Origin: a virus
Length of the DNA: 22,369 nt
Strand: one strand, 5' to 3'
IMG/VR virus record: IMGVR_UViG_3300007363_001465
Location: 1 to 22,369 of that record
Shown here: in pieces, positions 7,443 to 15,274 of the stretch
Layout of the letters: the number at the start of each line of letters is the position of its first letter
Position numbering within the stretch: the stretch's first letter is position 1
Position numbers and translations under genes: made by a program
Notes under the pieces: generated by a model
What the model was told of the DNA's origin: nothing
What the model saw: the letters and a program-made list of their open reading frames with translations, nothing else
The model's database searches: none

Positions 7443-9400
7443 TACTCAGTCCTTCTAACTCTAATCTGCATTAAGTAACTAAGGATTTCAACAGGAGTGT
7501 CAACACCATTTCGTTCAAATCTAATCTGGTGCCAGTAAGCCTCGGTGCCAACTAAAGTTTCTGGAACTGATACTACCTGTGAGCCCCAGGTTGTACCATC
7601 ACCAAACTGAGTACCGTCACCGTACTCTGCTCCAGAAGCCTGAGCATCTACCTGGTAACTTATAGAGTTAGTGTTGCGTTGGTCAATATCTATGTAAACA
7701 TTAAGTGAGTAGGGTTGGGTCTGTAGGCGTAGGGAAAGTATTAACCTTCTAAGGAATATCTTGCGCAAACCATCGCCGTAATACTTAGTCCAGTAAATGA
7801 AGTCTATTGGTTTACCCATATCTGAATAAGCCTGTTCTGCTCTAAATACTGCACCCATTACCGAGCTACCCTCTATTAAGTTGTTTTCTTCATCTACAAA
7901 GGGTTTATCTATATAAGTATCGGTATCTCTCAGCCAGAAGTTATTTAGTGTGTCCCAGAGAATACAGGCATCATTAACTACCGAAGTGGTGCGTGGGTAG
8001 TAAAGGCGGTAGTAGTTACCCTGAACTACGGCAGCACACTTAGTTTTATCTTCTATATTATCGGTCTCGGTCTGGACTGAATCAGACATTAGTTCGTCTT
8101 GTGAACCATTAAATCTGTAGACTCCATCATCTGATAAGAAGTAGATGTAGTTCGGGTCACTCTTGATAACAGCGTTATTAACAGCACCCTTTTTACCAGA
8201 GGCTTGTCGTAGCACGAAATTACCTGGGTCATCACCAAACAGGATGTACTTAGTGTTACGGGTAAAGATAACCAGGTTGTCTTGGAAGACCGTCATACCA
8301 GTGATTGGGTCGCCAGTCTTAGATTGAGGTACATACACGAAGCCAGTAGAGCTCCAAGTTTCGTAATCAGCAAAGTCTGACCAAGTTAGTTTAGTCGGGT
8401 CGCTCTGCCCCGCTAGAAATAGTCTACCTTTATGAAAAGCCAAATACTTAGCAATCGGTGGTGAGCCAGCTACTGTTGTGACTGTAGCCCCATCCCACTT
8501 ATAGAGAGCATCATAGCCATTACACCAATAAAGATTATCGCTTGCCTGAGCAAAGTTGTACTCGGTAGCTGAAGCATTGAGAGCAGATTTAATGGAAGTG
8601 GTTGTGCCGTCAACTTCAGAAACACTGTAGACATTAGTACCGTGAGCGATAACTGTTTTAGCCGTAGCATTTGATGGTGTGTAGCGTGTACCGCCCAAGA
8701 GTGGACTGTTAGTAGAAACATAGGTTTTCCAGTTTAATCCATAGCTAGTAGCAGACCATGAACCACCTGAGTTGCTGGAAGTTTTGGCAGTAGTCACTGA
8801 GGTGTTAGAAGACCACAACCAGCTACCAGAGCCACCATTTTGCATATAAGCGACAACCCAGTAATCAGTAGCAGCAGATACTTCAGGAGCTTCAATAAAT
8901 CTAGCGGTTAGGTAGGTGTAGCTGGATGTTATGCTACTGGATAAAATACTGGAAGTTGCTAGTAGTGAACCTGGCGAACCGCCACTGTTAGTATAGATAG
9001 CCACCATAACGTGTTGGGTGGGAGTAGTACCAGTTTTTAGGTTTAGAGATACTTTAGTTAATCGGCCAGCAGTATTGTTAGTAAACTTATCAGCCACCCA
9101 GCTAGTTGTAGTAAGTGTAGCATCGGATGCGCCAGTAGTTGAGGTAACCTGAGCGTCTAGAGTTTCTCCCAGTGGAACAGAATAGAAGCCTGGCCCTTTT
9201 CTAGTAGCCACAGCTACACGTCGGTCATCAGACTTTCTAGCGTATAGTCGGACATTATAAAAAGAAGGGCTTTCGCCATCTTTAAGCTGAGTATATGGGA
9301 AAGTGGTGTTGAGCCCAGCAAAAGGTGAACCACTACCACCAACTGATATTTCTTTAACCCTACGTCCCGTGAACTGTTGGGGTCCTCTGCGTAGTTTCAC
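7442..9400 (-). CDS. Tail hub/nozzle-like protein with propeller-like region and inserted beta-sandwich
   Basis: A 652-residue protein with a GTG start, GAGG site 7 bases upstream and a 1-base overlap with the adaptor stop. The N-terminus (GLNTTFPYTQLKDGESPSFY) and a series of short blade-like repeats between about 240 and 470 (NVYSVSEVDG, NLYWCNGYDALYKWDG, KGRLFLAG, NLVIFTRNTKYILFGDD, YIYFLSDDGVYRFNG) resemble tail-tube or stabilisation proteins that follow adaptors in podoviruses. Residues about 80-235 look like a separate inserted domain with LTKVSLNLKT, MVAIYTNSGGSPGSLLATS and TDYWVVAYMQ, a pattern known from surface-anchored beta sandwiches. The C-terminus is beta-rich. It probably extends the tail tube beneath the adaptor and may contribute to surface binding. 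Confidence 0.65.
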   Translation of the reverse strand: MKLRRGPQQFTGRRVKEISVGGSGSPFAGLNTTFPYTQLKDGESPSFYNVRLYARKSDDRRVAVATRKGPGFYSVPLGETLDAQVTSTTGASDATLTTTSWVADKFTNNTAGRLTKVSLNLKTGTTPTQHVMVAIYTNSGGSPGSLLATSSILSSSITSSYTYLTARFIEAPEVSAATDYWVVAYMQNGGSGSWLWSSNTSVTTAKTSSNSGGSWSATSYGLNWKTYVSTNSPLLGGTRYTPSNATAKTVIAHGTNVYSVSEVDGTTTSIKSALNASATEYNFAQASDNLYWCNGYDALYKWDGATVTTVAGSPPIAKYLAFHKGRLFLAGQSDPTKLTWSDFADYETWSSTGFVYVPQSKTGDPITGMTVFQDNLVIFTRNTKYILFGDDPGNFVLRQASGKKGAVNNAVIKSDPNYIYFLSDDGVYRFNGSQDELMSDSVQTETDNIEDKTKCAAVVQGNYYRLYYPRTTSVVNDACILWDTLNNFWLRDTDTYIDKPFVDEENNLIEGSSVMGAVFRAEQAYSDMGKPIDFIYWTKYYGDGLRKIFLRRLILSLRLQTQPYSLNVYIDIDQRNTNSISYQVDAQASGAEYGDGTQFGDGTTWGSQVVSVPETLVGTEAYWHQIRFERNGVDTPVEILSYLMQIRVRRTE

Positions 9401-10050
9401 TAGAAACCTCCGATTCGTCGCCTTGCGCCTGGAACTATAACCTGATTATCTACCTGCCTCATACCATATCGAGTAATAAAAGATTCTAATAAATCAGCAT
9501 AACGATTAGTAAATTGTCCAGCGTAATCAAAGTCTTCTTTTTGCTCGTAGATTCTCATTTTAGCTCCAAGCATCAGTAATTCTTTAAAAGATTCAGGCAC
9601 AACTGGTACATCAGCGTCGGCAGTTAGAATTGGCACAGACTTAATGTAATCAATTGATAGGGTGTAATCTTCAGCGGCCAGAGTAGAGAAGATAATACTG
9701 GTGTAGTATGTCCAGTCTTGGAGTGGGCCAGTTGTATAGACCGATGGGTATAAGGTGCGGAAGTTCTTGGGTGATAAGTAGAAGTCGGTCAGGTCACAGG
9801 CTTGAGCGGCAGGAGAACTAATGTACAAAGAATAAACCCTCTGAAAATCACTCGGTAAAGCAGAAGTTAAACTGTTAGCTCCAGCCGCTACAGTGTTTGA
9901 TTGGGTACCAGAGTTGAGGGTTAAATCAAAGTTGTTAAATATAGCTTGTTGAGCATCATTAATAGCATCACCAGCCAGGGTACTATCTAGGTTAGAGTCC
10001 CCAACTTGGGACTGTAGCTTTGTCTTTAAATCTGAAAATTGGTAGCTCAA
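9400..10050 (-). CDS. Head-to-tail adaptor (connector) protein
   Basis: A 216-residue, mostly helical protein. Its pattern matches adaptor proteins that dock under the portal: an N-terminal helix (LKTKLQSQVGDSNLDSTLAG), helix DAINDAQQAIFNNFDL, a beta-strand region with DFYLSPKNFRTLYPS, and long C-terminal helices (VVPESFKELLMLGAKMRIYE, then FTNRYADLLESFITRYGM). The start is TTG with an AGGA site 7 bases upstream, since no ATG is available in frame nearby. It lies directly before the tail-hub gene, the usual podovirus order. It follows a short intergenic gap holding an extended -10 promoter candidate. Other head-completion proteins have a similar helical layout, so the exact subfamily is open. 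Confidence 0.68.
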   Translation of the reverse strand: MSYQFSDLKTKLQSQVGDSNLDSTLAGDAINDAQQAIFNNFDLTLNSGTQSNTVAAGANSLTSALPSDFQRVYSLYISSPAAQACDLTDFYLSPKNFRTLYPSVYTTGPLQDWTYYTSIIFSTLAAEDYTLSIDYIKSVPILTADADVPVVPESFKELLMLGAKMRIYEQKEDFDYAGQFTNRYADLLESFITRYGMRQVDNQVIVPGARRRIGGF

Positions 10051-10078
10051 GGTATTATCCTATCACTCAGTTATTCTG

Positions 10079-10087
10079 ATTGTACCA
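10079..10087 (-). promoter_or_regulatory. Extended -10 promoter candidate before the adaptor/tail operon
   Basis: The minus strand reads TGGTACAAT, a TGn extended -10 with TACAAT (five of six consensus bases), about 30 bases before the TTG start of the adaptor gene. It sits in one of the few true gaps of the window (10051-10116), which is AT-rich. No convincing -35 is placed upstream, as is usual for extended -10 promoters. Confidence 0.4.
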
Positions 10088-10116
10088 TAATATTGATATT
10101 TTTTGTTTAGGTAAAA

Positions 10117-10338
10117 CTATACTTCGTTAGCGGTTCTACTAAACAATGTATAGCCCATTAGCTCCATAGCGTTCACAGGTTTCTTTTCGCCATCGCCAGT
10201 GTCGCCCTCAGATACTAAGTAATCGTTCTTAATCTCCACAACTCCATGGATATACTTCTTATCACCTTTATCGTTCCAGATAATATCCCCTTTTTGAAAA
10301 TCCATAGGGTAAATATATGCTTTATCTTGAAATTCCAT
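10117..10338 (-). CDS. Hypothetical 73-residue protein
   Basis: This small protein starts immediately after the stop of the SGNH tail gene, with a GAGG site about 9 bases upstream inside that gene's end. It is acidic and hydrophilic, with alternating strands (DKAYIYPMDFQKGDIIWNDK, KKYIHGVVEIKNDYLV) that suggest a small SH3- or OB-like barrel. There are no cysteines, signal peptide or membrane segment. I do not recognise a family. Being last in the operon segment before a new promoter candidate, it may be a tail-assembly factor or a small virion component. That is inference from position only. Confidence 0.55.
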   Translation of the reverse strand: MEFQDKAYIYPMDFQKGDIIWNDKGDKKYIHGVVEIKNDYLVSEGDTGDGEKKPVNAMELMGYTLFSRTANEV

Positions 10339-12825
10339 TTAAAAGTACCTCGGTTTCCTAAATTTAAGCCACACATAAGGTATTGGGCCAGCGTCAGATA
10401 CAGGCGTTGCCGAACTTGGGCAGTTACTACTCACACCAGTTTCAGCAAAGAAAGTGTTTAACGCTACACCCGTATTCACAGATGATACATATTGCGGAGA
10501 AAACGGCACCATGTTTGCACCCGTTACTGTTCTAACACCACCTGCGGTTGTGCCCTGGTTGACCACGCTTATCCAGTAAATGCCAGGCTCTAAGACAACA
10601 TGCGTTGTAACTTCTCTTGATGAGGTGGTGGCTGTGGTTGCAGATGTTCCAAGTTCTCGTACTAAATCGCCAGGAGTAGAGCGGTCAATACCTGGTGTAT
10701 ATAAGCCAAACCTTACGTTGGTAGATGTACCAGCAGATGTACCAGTAACAATCGCCACTCCTGCCAAAATCACCCTCTCAGGCACTCTAAAAGGCCAGTA
10801 CCACTGCTTATCTTTAGTAAATGTAGTGTTAGCAGTTAAGTTACCGCCTGTTGGGGCTTGTTGCCACCAGTTATCGGTTACGCCAAAGTGGGTATCGTGA
10901 GCGTCTTGGGTTGAGCTTGAAGAAGCTGCTGCCTCGCCATATTCACTATAGTAAGGAGCGCAAGCTGCGAAAGCGTCATAGATTATATCTGCTCTAACAA
11001 TAGCACCCTCAGAGTTAGGGTGAACATGGTCAGAACTCATCCAGGTCATGTCGCCCATTATTGAAGTTGTTGGGTGACTAGACTTAGTAGTTCCGTTATA
11101 CCCTCTGGTAACAGTGATTGAAAAGGTAGAGCCAGACACTAAGGTGTTAGCAGTAACTAGCATATCCTCGGCAAAACCAGTTAATAGCCAGCCAGTGCCT
11201 AGTGCTGCAAAAGTTGTCGGGTCGTTAGCAGTAACGCTCACAGTAGTAGTAGCGTCAGTGTTGTTCATTGAGCTCTGTGGGTAGCAAGTCCGCTTGTAGA
11301 AAGCCGAGCTTACATCAGCTATTTGAATTAGGTTGTCAAACTCGGCTACAACAGTAGCGGTATCAGCGTTTAGGTTGTCGTAGTCGGTTACTGAGTTAGC
11401 AGTATAGCCGCTGTAACCTGCTGCATTGTGCCAGCTAGTTGCGTTCTCTATTACGCAAGGATTGGGCTTATTAGTTTCCAGCCACACAGCGTCAAACTGA
11501 GCTTTAGTATAGGTATCTGAGGCTACTATTCCAGATATTGTAGCTCTGATAGTCTTGCCAGCGTCAGCAGAGGTGCAAGCAAACCTTGTAACTACACAGA
11601 CTGGAGAACCCATAGCTCCCTGAGATTGCAGGGTAGTAGTGCCAGTTATTGAGGCGTTTGAACCGCTTGTAGACCAAGTAGCAATTAGACCAGTGTCCAT
11701 CATGGTTATTTGCTCACCGCTTGCGTGGGTGGTTTTAGAAGTGCCATTAAAGCCTCTAGTTACTGTCCAGTTGTTAGTGCCTTGTCCTGCGGTTACTAGC
11801 ATTTCTTCGTTTGAACCAGACATCTTTATTCTAAAATTGCCACTAGCAGGAAAAGTTGTTGAGCCGTCAGCCACAGTTATAGCGGTAGTAACATCTGTAT
11901 TGTTCATTGAAGCGGTTGATAGAGTCGTCTTGCCATTTAATTGAGATATAAAAGAGAAAGCAAAAGTGCCACCCACAAAGTCTGAGGGTATGGCAAATTC
12001 TACATAATCGGTATTGGTAGCAGTGGCTTTGCGAAACGGCCCAGAAGCACCACCCAACTCTTTATCCGTTGGGCTTACTGTTTGGTCGCTCCATGTACCA
12101 CTAAATGTCAAACCAGAACGCCAGGTGGCTGCAGCACTTCCGTTATAGTAGCTGCCCCACTCGTTACCGCTTCGGTGCTTAGATAGCACTCCTCGCATAG
12201 CGTGTTTCCAGGCGTTTCTAATTTGTAGCTTGGTAAGTGACGATGTGCCAGTTGCTCCATAATAGCCAATATCGTTAATACCATGCGTTATAAGCAACGG
12301 CCAGGGTTGAGCAACAGCAGGGTGTGTGTAGTAAGTCTGAGATAGGCTATAAAAGTTATAAGAAGAATATGGCCCAAAGAAAGCAAACATGCCACTCCAG
12401 CCAGAATAGGGTGAGTTAAAGCTAGAGGTAGTTCTTGCTAAGTATGAACCAGAAGTGGCTATTGGTTTAAGGTTTTGCTCTGGCACTTGAAGCATACCAG
12501 CCAAGCGTCCAATAAAGCCTTGCCTTTGGAATTGCGGTATACCAGTGGTTGCTATACCAAAACCTGCGGTAAAAGAGTGTCCTAAATAAGCCAGCCCACC
12601 AACTTTGATAGCACCCAGTTCGGTTACATCTGCTTTAGTTTCCATTTCGTCATAAACAGCATTTTTTGATGGTGCTACATCAGTAACTCCGTTCCAACTT
12701 GAACCGTAGGCTGTATCTGAAACTGAGTCACCAGAACTGCTTGAACTACCACCAGCCATGATAGTAGTATTCTCTTCGACAACAGAGATGCCGTTAGGTG
12801 CTAGTGGGTTAAGCCTGAATCTCAC
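10339..12825 (-). CDS. Tail protein with SGNH/GDSL-type hydrolase domain and duplicated inserted module
   Basis: An 828-residue protein with a GTG start (GAGG 7 bases upstream). The N-terminal tail motif SWNGVTDVAPSKNAVYDEME lies at about 44-62. SGNH catalytic blocks are present: G82-H83-S84 (GHSFTAG, with Ser84 as nucleophile), G126, G182-I-N184-D185, and D599-H-V-H602 (DHVHPNSEG). The core is split by about 400 residues holding two copies of a 70-residue module (about 306-374 and 519-592). A beta-rich C-terminal domain (about 670-828) follows. SGNH enzymes remove acyl or acetyl groups, so this may de-esterify a host surface polysaccharide during adsorption. Its place after the glycan cassette and before the adaptor fits a tail spike or fibre. 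The substrate cannot be told from the sequence. Confidence 0.78.
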   Translation of the reverse strand: MRFRLNPLAPNGISVVEENTTIMAGGSSSSSGDSVSDTAYGSSWNGVTDVAPSKNAVYDEMETKADVTELGAIKVGGLAYLGHSFTAGFGIATTGIPQFQRQGFIGRLAGMLQVPEQNLKPIATSGSYLARTTSSFNSPYSGWSGMFAFFGPYSSYNFYSLSQTYYTHPAVAQPWPLLITHGINDIGYYGATGTSSLTKLQIRNAWKHAMRGVLSKHRSGNEWGSYYNGSAAATWRSGLTFSGTWSDQTVSPTDKELGGASGPFRKATATNTDYVEFAIPSDFVGGTFAFSFISQLNGKTTLSTASMNNTDVTTAITVADGSTTFPASGNFRIKMSGSNEEMLVTAGQGTNNWTVTRGFNGTSKTTHASGEQITMMDTGLIATWSTSGSNASITGTTTLQSQGAMGSPVCVVTRFACTSADAGKTIRATISGIVASDTYTKAQFDAVWLETNKPNPCVIENATSWHNAAGYSGYTANSVTDYDNLNADTATVVAEFDNLIQIADVSSAFYKRTCYPQSSMNNTDATTTVSVTANDPTTFAALGTGWLLTGFAEDMLVTANTLVSGSTFSITVTRGYNGTTKSSHPTTSIMGDMTWMSSDHVHPNSEGAIVRADIIYDAFAACAPYYSEYGEAAASSSSTQDAHDTHFGVTDNWWQQAPTGGNLTANTTFTKDKQWYWPFRVPERVILAGVAIVTGTSAGTSTNVRFGLYTPGIDRSTPGDLVRELGTSATTATTSSREVTTHVVLEPGIYWISVVNQGTTAGGVRTVTGANMVPFSPQYVSSVNTGVALNTFFAETGVSSNCPSSATPVSDAGPIPYVWLKFRKPRYF

Positions 12826-13645
12826 GGATAGCCTCGTTTAACAATCTATATACATGGCCATTAAAACTCTTCCAAGCTGTACGGTAATTCTTAACACCGA
12901 ACTTGTATCTGAGTGAATTGCCAGCAATATCATTTTCTATTATGTACCAGCTCCCGTTAGGGGCTACAAAACCGACGTATTGAAAAGTATCGTCCCCAGC
13001 TAAGTCCTGAGCTTTGTACTGTTCAAGGTCTATGCTCTCGGTTGGTCTACTGCGGTCAATAGCATCGGCTACAGGTTTCAAATCAACGGGGGGTACGGAA
13101 ACCATCGGACTATCAACAACAATATTTGGTGCCCAATTCTTACTGTTAATAGCTTGTAGTAATGCAGCAAAGTCTTTAGAGTAGTCTTTTTCTGGCTGTT
13201 TGGTTAGTTTATTGGCTAAGCCATTGATAGCTGTCGCTAACTTTTCGTTGGCAGAGGGTAGGTCGTTTATCTTGGAGCCCTTGAAATCTTCACCCGCCTG
13301 AGCAATATCTCGTAGTAATGTTTCTAAGCCTTTGGCGGTCTCTATAAGTGCTGGGTCTTTGGCTACCACCGTTGCTAGGACTAGGTTGTTGAGAGCATCG
13401 GATAAGGTGTTATTGGAGCTTTGAATAGCCTCCATTACAGTAGAGCCTGATTCTTTAAGCTCCTTAGCTAGTTCTTCGGTAGATTTTTTATTAGCAGCCA
13501 TAATAGTCGCAGCTGTCATTTTCGAGCCACTTCTAATGGTGCTTACTACGTCATCAGTAGCAGCCCTCTGCCTTTTTATCCTGTCTTGTTTTTCTTGATT
13601 AACTTGTTGTTGTTTACGGTACTGTTGAATTTTGTCTAGGTCCAT
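12809..13645 (-). CDS. Coiled-coil tail/fibre protein
   Basis: From the ATG at 13645 (AGGA six bases upstream) the product has 278 residues; a GTG at 13660 would extend it by five but has no better ribosome site. The N-terminal 50 residues are highly charged (QQYRKQQQVNQEKQDRIKRQ). Long amphipathic helices follow (about 45-165; KSTEELAKELKESGSTVMEA), suggesting a trimeric stalk. The C-terminal 70 residues contain a compact beta motif (DDTFQYVGFVAPNGSWYIIE, then YRTAWKSFNGHVYRLL) of a type seen in phage structural proteins. It overlaps the start of the SGNH tail gene by 17 bases, so the two are probably made together and may interact. No enzymatic motif is visible. Confidence 0.6.
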   Translation of the reverse strand: MDLDKIQQYRKQQQVNQEKQDRIKRQRAATDDVVSTIRSGSKMTAATIMAANKKSTEELAKELKESGSTVMEAIQSSNNTLSDALNNLVLATVVAKDPALIETAKGLETLLRDIAQAGEDFKGSKINDLPSANEKLATAINGLANKLTKQPEKDYSKDFAALLQAINSKNWAPNIVVDSPMVSVPPVDLKPVADAIDRSRPTESIDLEQYKAQDLAGDDTFQYVGFVAPNGSWYIIENDIAGNSLRYKFGVKNYRTAWKSFNGHVYRLLNEAIREIQA

Positions 13646-13679
13646 TGTTATTCCTAACACTTCAGTTGGTTAAATAATA

Positions 13680-14366
13680 TCATTTAATGAGCCCGTTTGC
13701 ACATTTTATAACACCAGCGTCAGTATTGTCATGGTAGTGCTGAAGATTCCTGGCCATACCTCCGTGGATTGTTTCGCTTCTGGGATGGTACTGGTGTAGT
13801 CCTTTTATCTCGTCTACAACTTCAAATGGCAGACCAGCCCTAACCCATCTATCGCCAAAGTCATTGTCCTCATAAGCGTAGCCCTTCATAAATTCTTCAT
13901 CCCAACCATTTATCTTCTCAATGTCCGATTTTTTAAACATCGCTAGAAAGTACATGGCGGGAGTCTCGGCCCTAAATATCTTACATACTAGAGTCGTGTG
14001 TTCGCCCCCAGGTTCTACTTCATCAAATACCTGGCAGACAATGTTCTTGCCTATAAAACCTTCGAGCTGGCCCAGTACATCGGTCAATGGCTTAACTTCG
14101 GGACTTGTAATGATAATGTTGTCGTACTTAGCTTTCTTTACTCCAAGATTAAAGGCTCGACTAGGATTGAAGCCTTCTTTTACTTTATAGGGGAATAGCC
14201 GAACATCTTTCATTAGCTTGTGGTTGTCTAGGTAACGCCCCACCTGGAACTCTTCTCTAGTAAAAATAATAAACTCCTTGGTCTGAGGCATCCTGTCATA
14301 GAGCCGTTTAGTAACTGTAAATTGTTCTAGTCGGTTGCTATCCATGGGGAATACAAATGAAAACAT
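13680..14366 (-). CDS. Glycosyltransferase, GT-A fold (galactosyltransferase-like C-terminal motif)
   Basis: A 228-residue soluble protein. The strongest signature is the acceptor/nucleotide-sugar region at about 138-176: MYFLAMFKKSDIEKINGWDE then GYAYEDNDFGDRW. The GWDE and ED-D motifs (W155, D156, E167, D168, D170) are typical of GT-A enzymes of the GT2/GT7 type. A usual DxD is not obvious; the matching position reads ITSPEV, so metal binding may differ. NPSRAFNLGVKKAK (about 67-80) matches the helix following the nucleotide-sugar site in family 2. It overlaps the methyltransferase stop by one base (GGAG site six bases upstream) and is the last gene of the glycan cassette. The donor and acceptor are unknown. 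Confidence 0.75.
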   Translation of the reverse strand: MFSFVFPMDSNRLEQFTVTKRLYDRMPQTKEFIIFTREEFQVGRYLDNHKLMKDVRLFPYKVKEGFNPSRAFNLGVKKAKYDNIIITSPEVKPLTDVLGQLEGFIGKNIVCQVFDEVEPGGEHTTLVCKIFRAETPAMYFLAMFKKSDIEKINGWDEEFMKGYAYEDNDFGDRWVRAGLPFEVVDEIKGLHQYHPRSETIHGGMARNLQHYHDNTDAGVIKCANGLIK

Positions 14367-14905
14367 TACTTACTCCATTCCGCCATAATGGCGTAATATG
14401 GTTCACCGTGTTGTGAGGTATCGCCAGCTTTAATTAAAATCTTGAAACCTAGGTCTTGTAATTCGTCGGAGGTCCAGCCGCTAAGATGCAGTTGGAAATG
14501 GTCGGCACCTTCGATGCCCCAGGCGTTGTGCGGTTCGTTCTTAAGATAACCGTCCTCACCTGGGCCTTGAGGCGTAAACAGTAGTATCTTCTCCCTAGCT
14601 ACACGTTTCATCTCTTTAATTAACTTTACACCCGTCTTTTTATCCATGTGTTCTATACCATCAATAATTGATATAACATCTACAGAGTTGTCGGGTTGTT
14701 TCTTGGTATATTCTAAAGCATCACTAACAACTGTCTTAACGCCACTAATTCGCTTTTCTAGAGCTTCAAGGTACTGTGGAGCTAAGTCAACCGCTGTAAC
14801 ATCCTGAGTATCTAGATTGTTCAGTTCTAGACCAATGCCAGCACACAGCGATAATAAACTCTTACCCCCTTTTACAGCTTCTTGCACATAAATGTATGGA
14901 TTCAT
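14366..14905 (-). CDS. SAM-dependent methyltransferase (class I, Methyltransf_11-like)
   Basis: A 179-residue protein with a Rossmann-type SAM site: motif I LLSLCAGIGLELNN (about 17-30), acidic residue D40 in VTAVDLAPQYLEALEK that would hold the ribose hydroxyls, a DALEY segment and motif IV-like SVDVISIIDGIEHM (about 74-87). A strong GGAGGAGGTC site precedes the ATG. It lies between the CapF-type cupin and a glycosyltransferase, so a sugar or glycan O-methyltransferase is the simplest reading. Methylated terminal sugars are a common cap on phage and bacterial glycans. The substrate cannot be read from the sequence, and protein or small-molecule methylation is not excluded. Confidence 0.75.
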   Translation of the reverse strand: MNPYIYVQEAVKGGKSLLSLCAGIGLELNNLDTQDVTAVDLAPQYLEALEKRISGVKTVVSDALEYTKKQPDNSVDVISIIDGIEHMDKKTGVKLIKEMKRVAREKILLFTPQGPGEDGYLKNEPHNAWGIEGADHFQLHLSGWTSDELQDLGFKILIKAGDTSQHGEPYYAIMAEWSK

Positions 14906-15274
14906 TTAGACCTCCTCCCTAAAGGTGTCTGGTTTTTTATAATCAAATAAGGTATCTACCCAAACAATAAATATACAGCCATCACTACCTGATGTAATAG
15001 AGTGGGTATGATTGGGTGGTACGGAAACTACCATTGGATTATCACCACCAAGTTCTACTCTAACTACTCCCTTATCTTTGCGGTCTCTAACTTTCATCAA
15101 AGCCGAGCCATAGACTACTAGAAAGTGCTCAGTTTTAATCTTGTGATAATGATTACCTCTGGTCTGATTAGGTGGAGCTACGACATAGAATAGCTGGCCA
15201 TCGGTGGGAAACTTAAAGGCTTCTACAAGCGTACCCCTATCGTCAGAGAAGGTTTCTAGTTTTTTGTAGTCCAT
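14906..15274 (-). CDS. Stand-alone CapF/WbjC-type cupin (UDP-hexulose C3-epimerase-like)
   Basis: A 122-residue protein matching only the C-terminal cupin of CapF (WbjC), whose usual length is about 370 residues because of an N-terminal SDR reductase. The match is motif by motif: DDRGTLVEAFKFPTDGQLFY, PPNQTRGNHYHKIKTEHFLV, VPPNHTHSI, and the ending VDTLFDYKKPDTF. Metal ligands appear as H42, H44, E49 and H91. In the UDP-L-FucNAc route the CapF cupin inverts C3 of the 4-keto sugar made by CapE before the SDR half reduces C4. No reductase half is encoded here. It has a strong AAGGAG site and overlaps the CapE-type gene by 19 bases. A dTDP-hexose 3,4-isomerase (FdtA-like) is less likely because the GNHxH motif is CapF-like. 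Confidence 0.75.
   Translation of the reverse strand: MDYKKLETFSDDRGTLVEAFKFPTDGQLFYVVAPPNQTRGNHYHKIKTEHFLVVYGSALMKVRDRKDKGVVRVELGGDNPMVVSVPPNHTHSITSGSDGCIFIVWVDTLFDYKKPDTFREEV

Noticed and set aside
8470-8721. An 83-residue minus-strand frame inside the tail hub gene
   Set aside because: It lies wholly within the 652-residue coding sequence in another frame and shows no domain or ribosome site.
13670-13687. TTAAAT/ATTTAA inverted repeat between the last glycosyltransferase and the coiled-coil tail gene
   Set aside because: It is only six A:T pairs, overlaps the stop codon and has no U-run; it is likely chance in AT-rich sequence.
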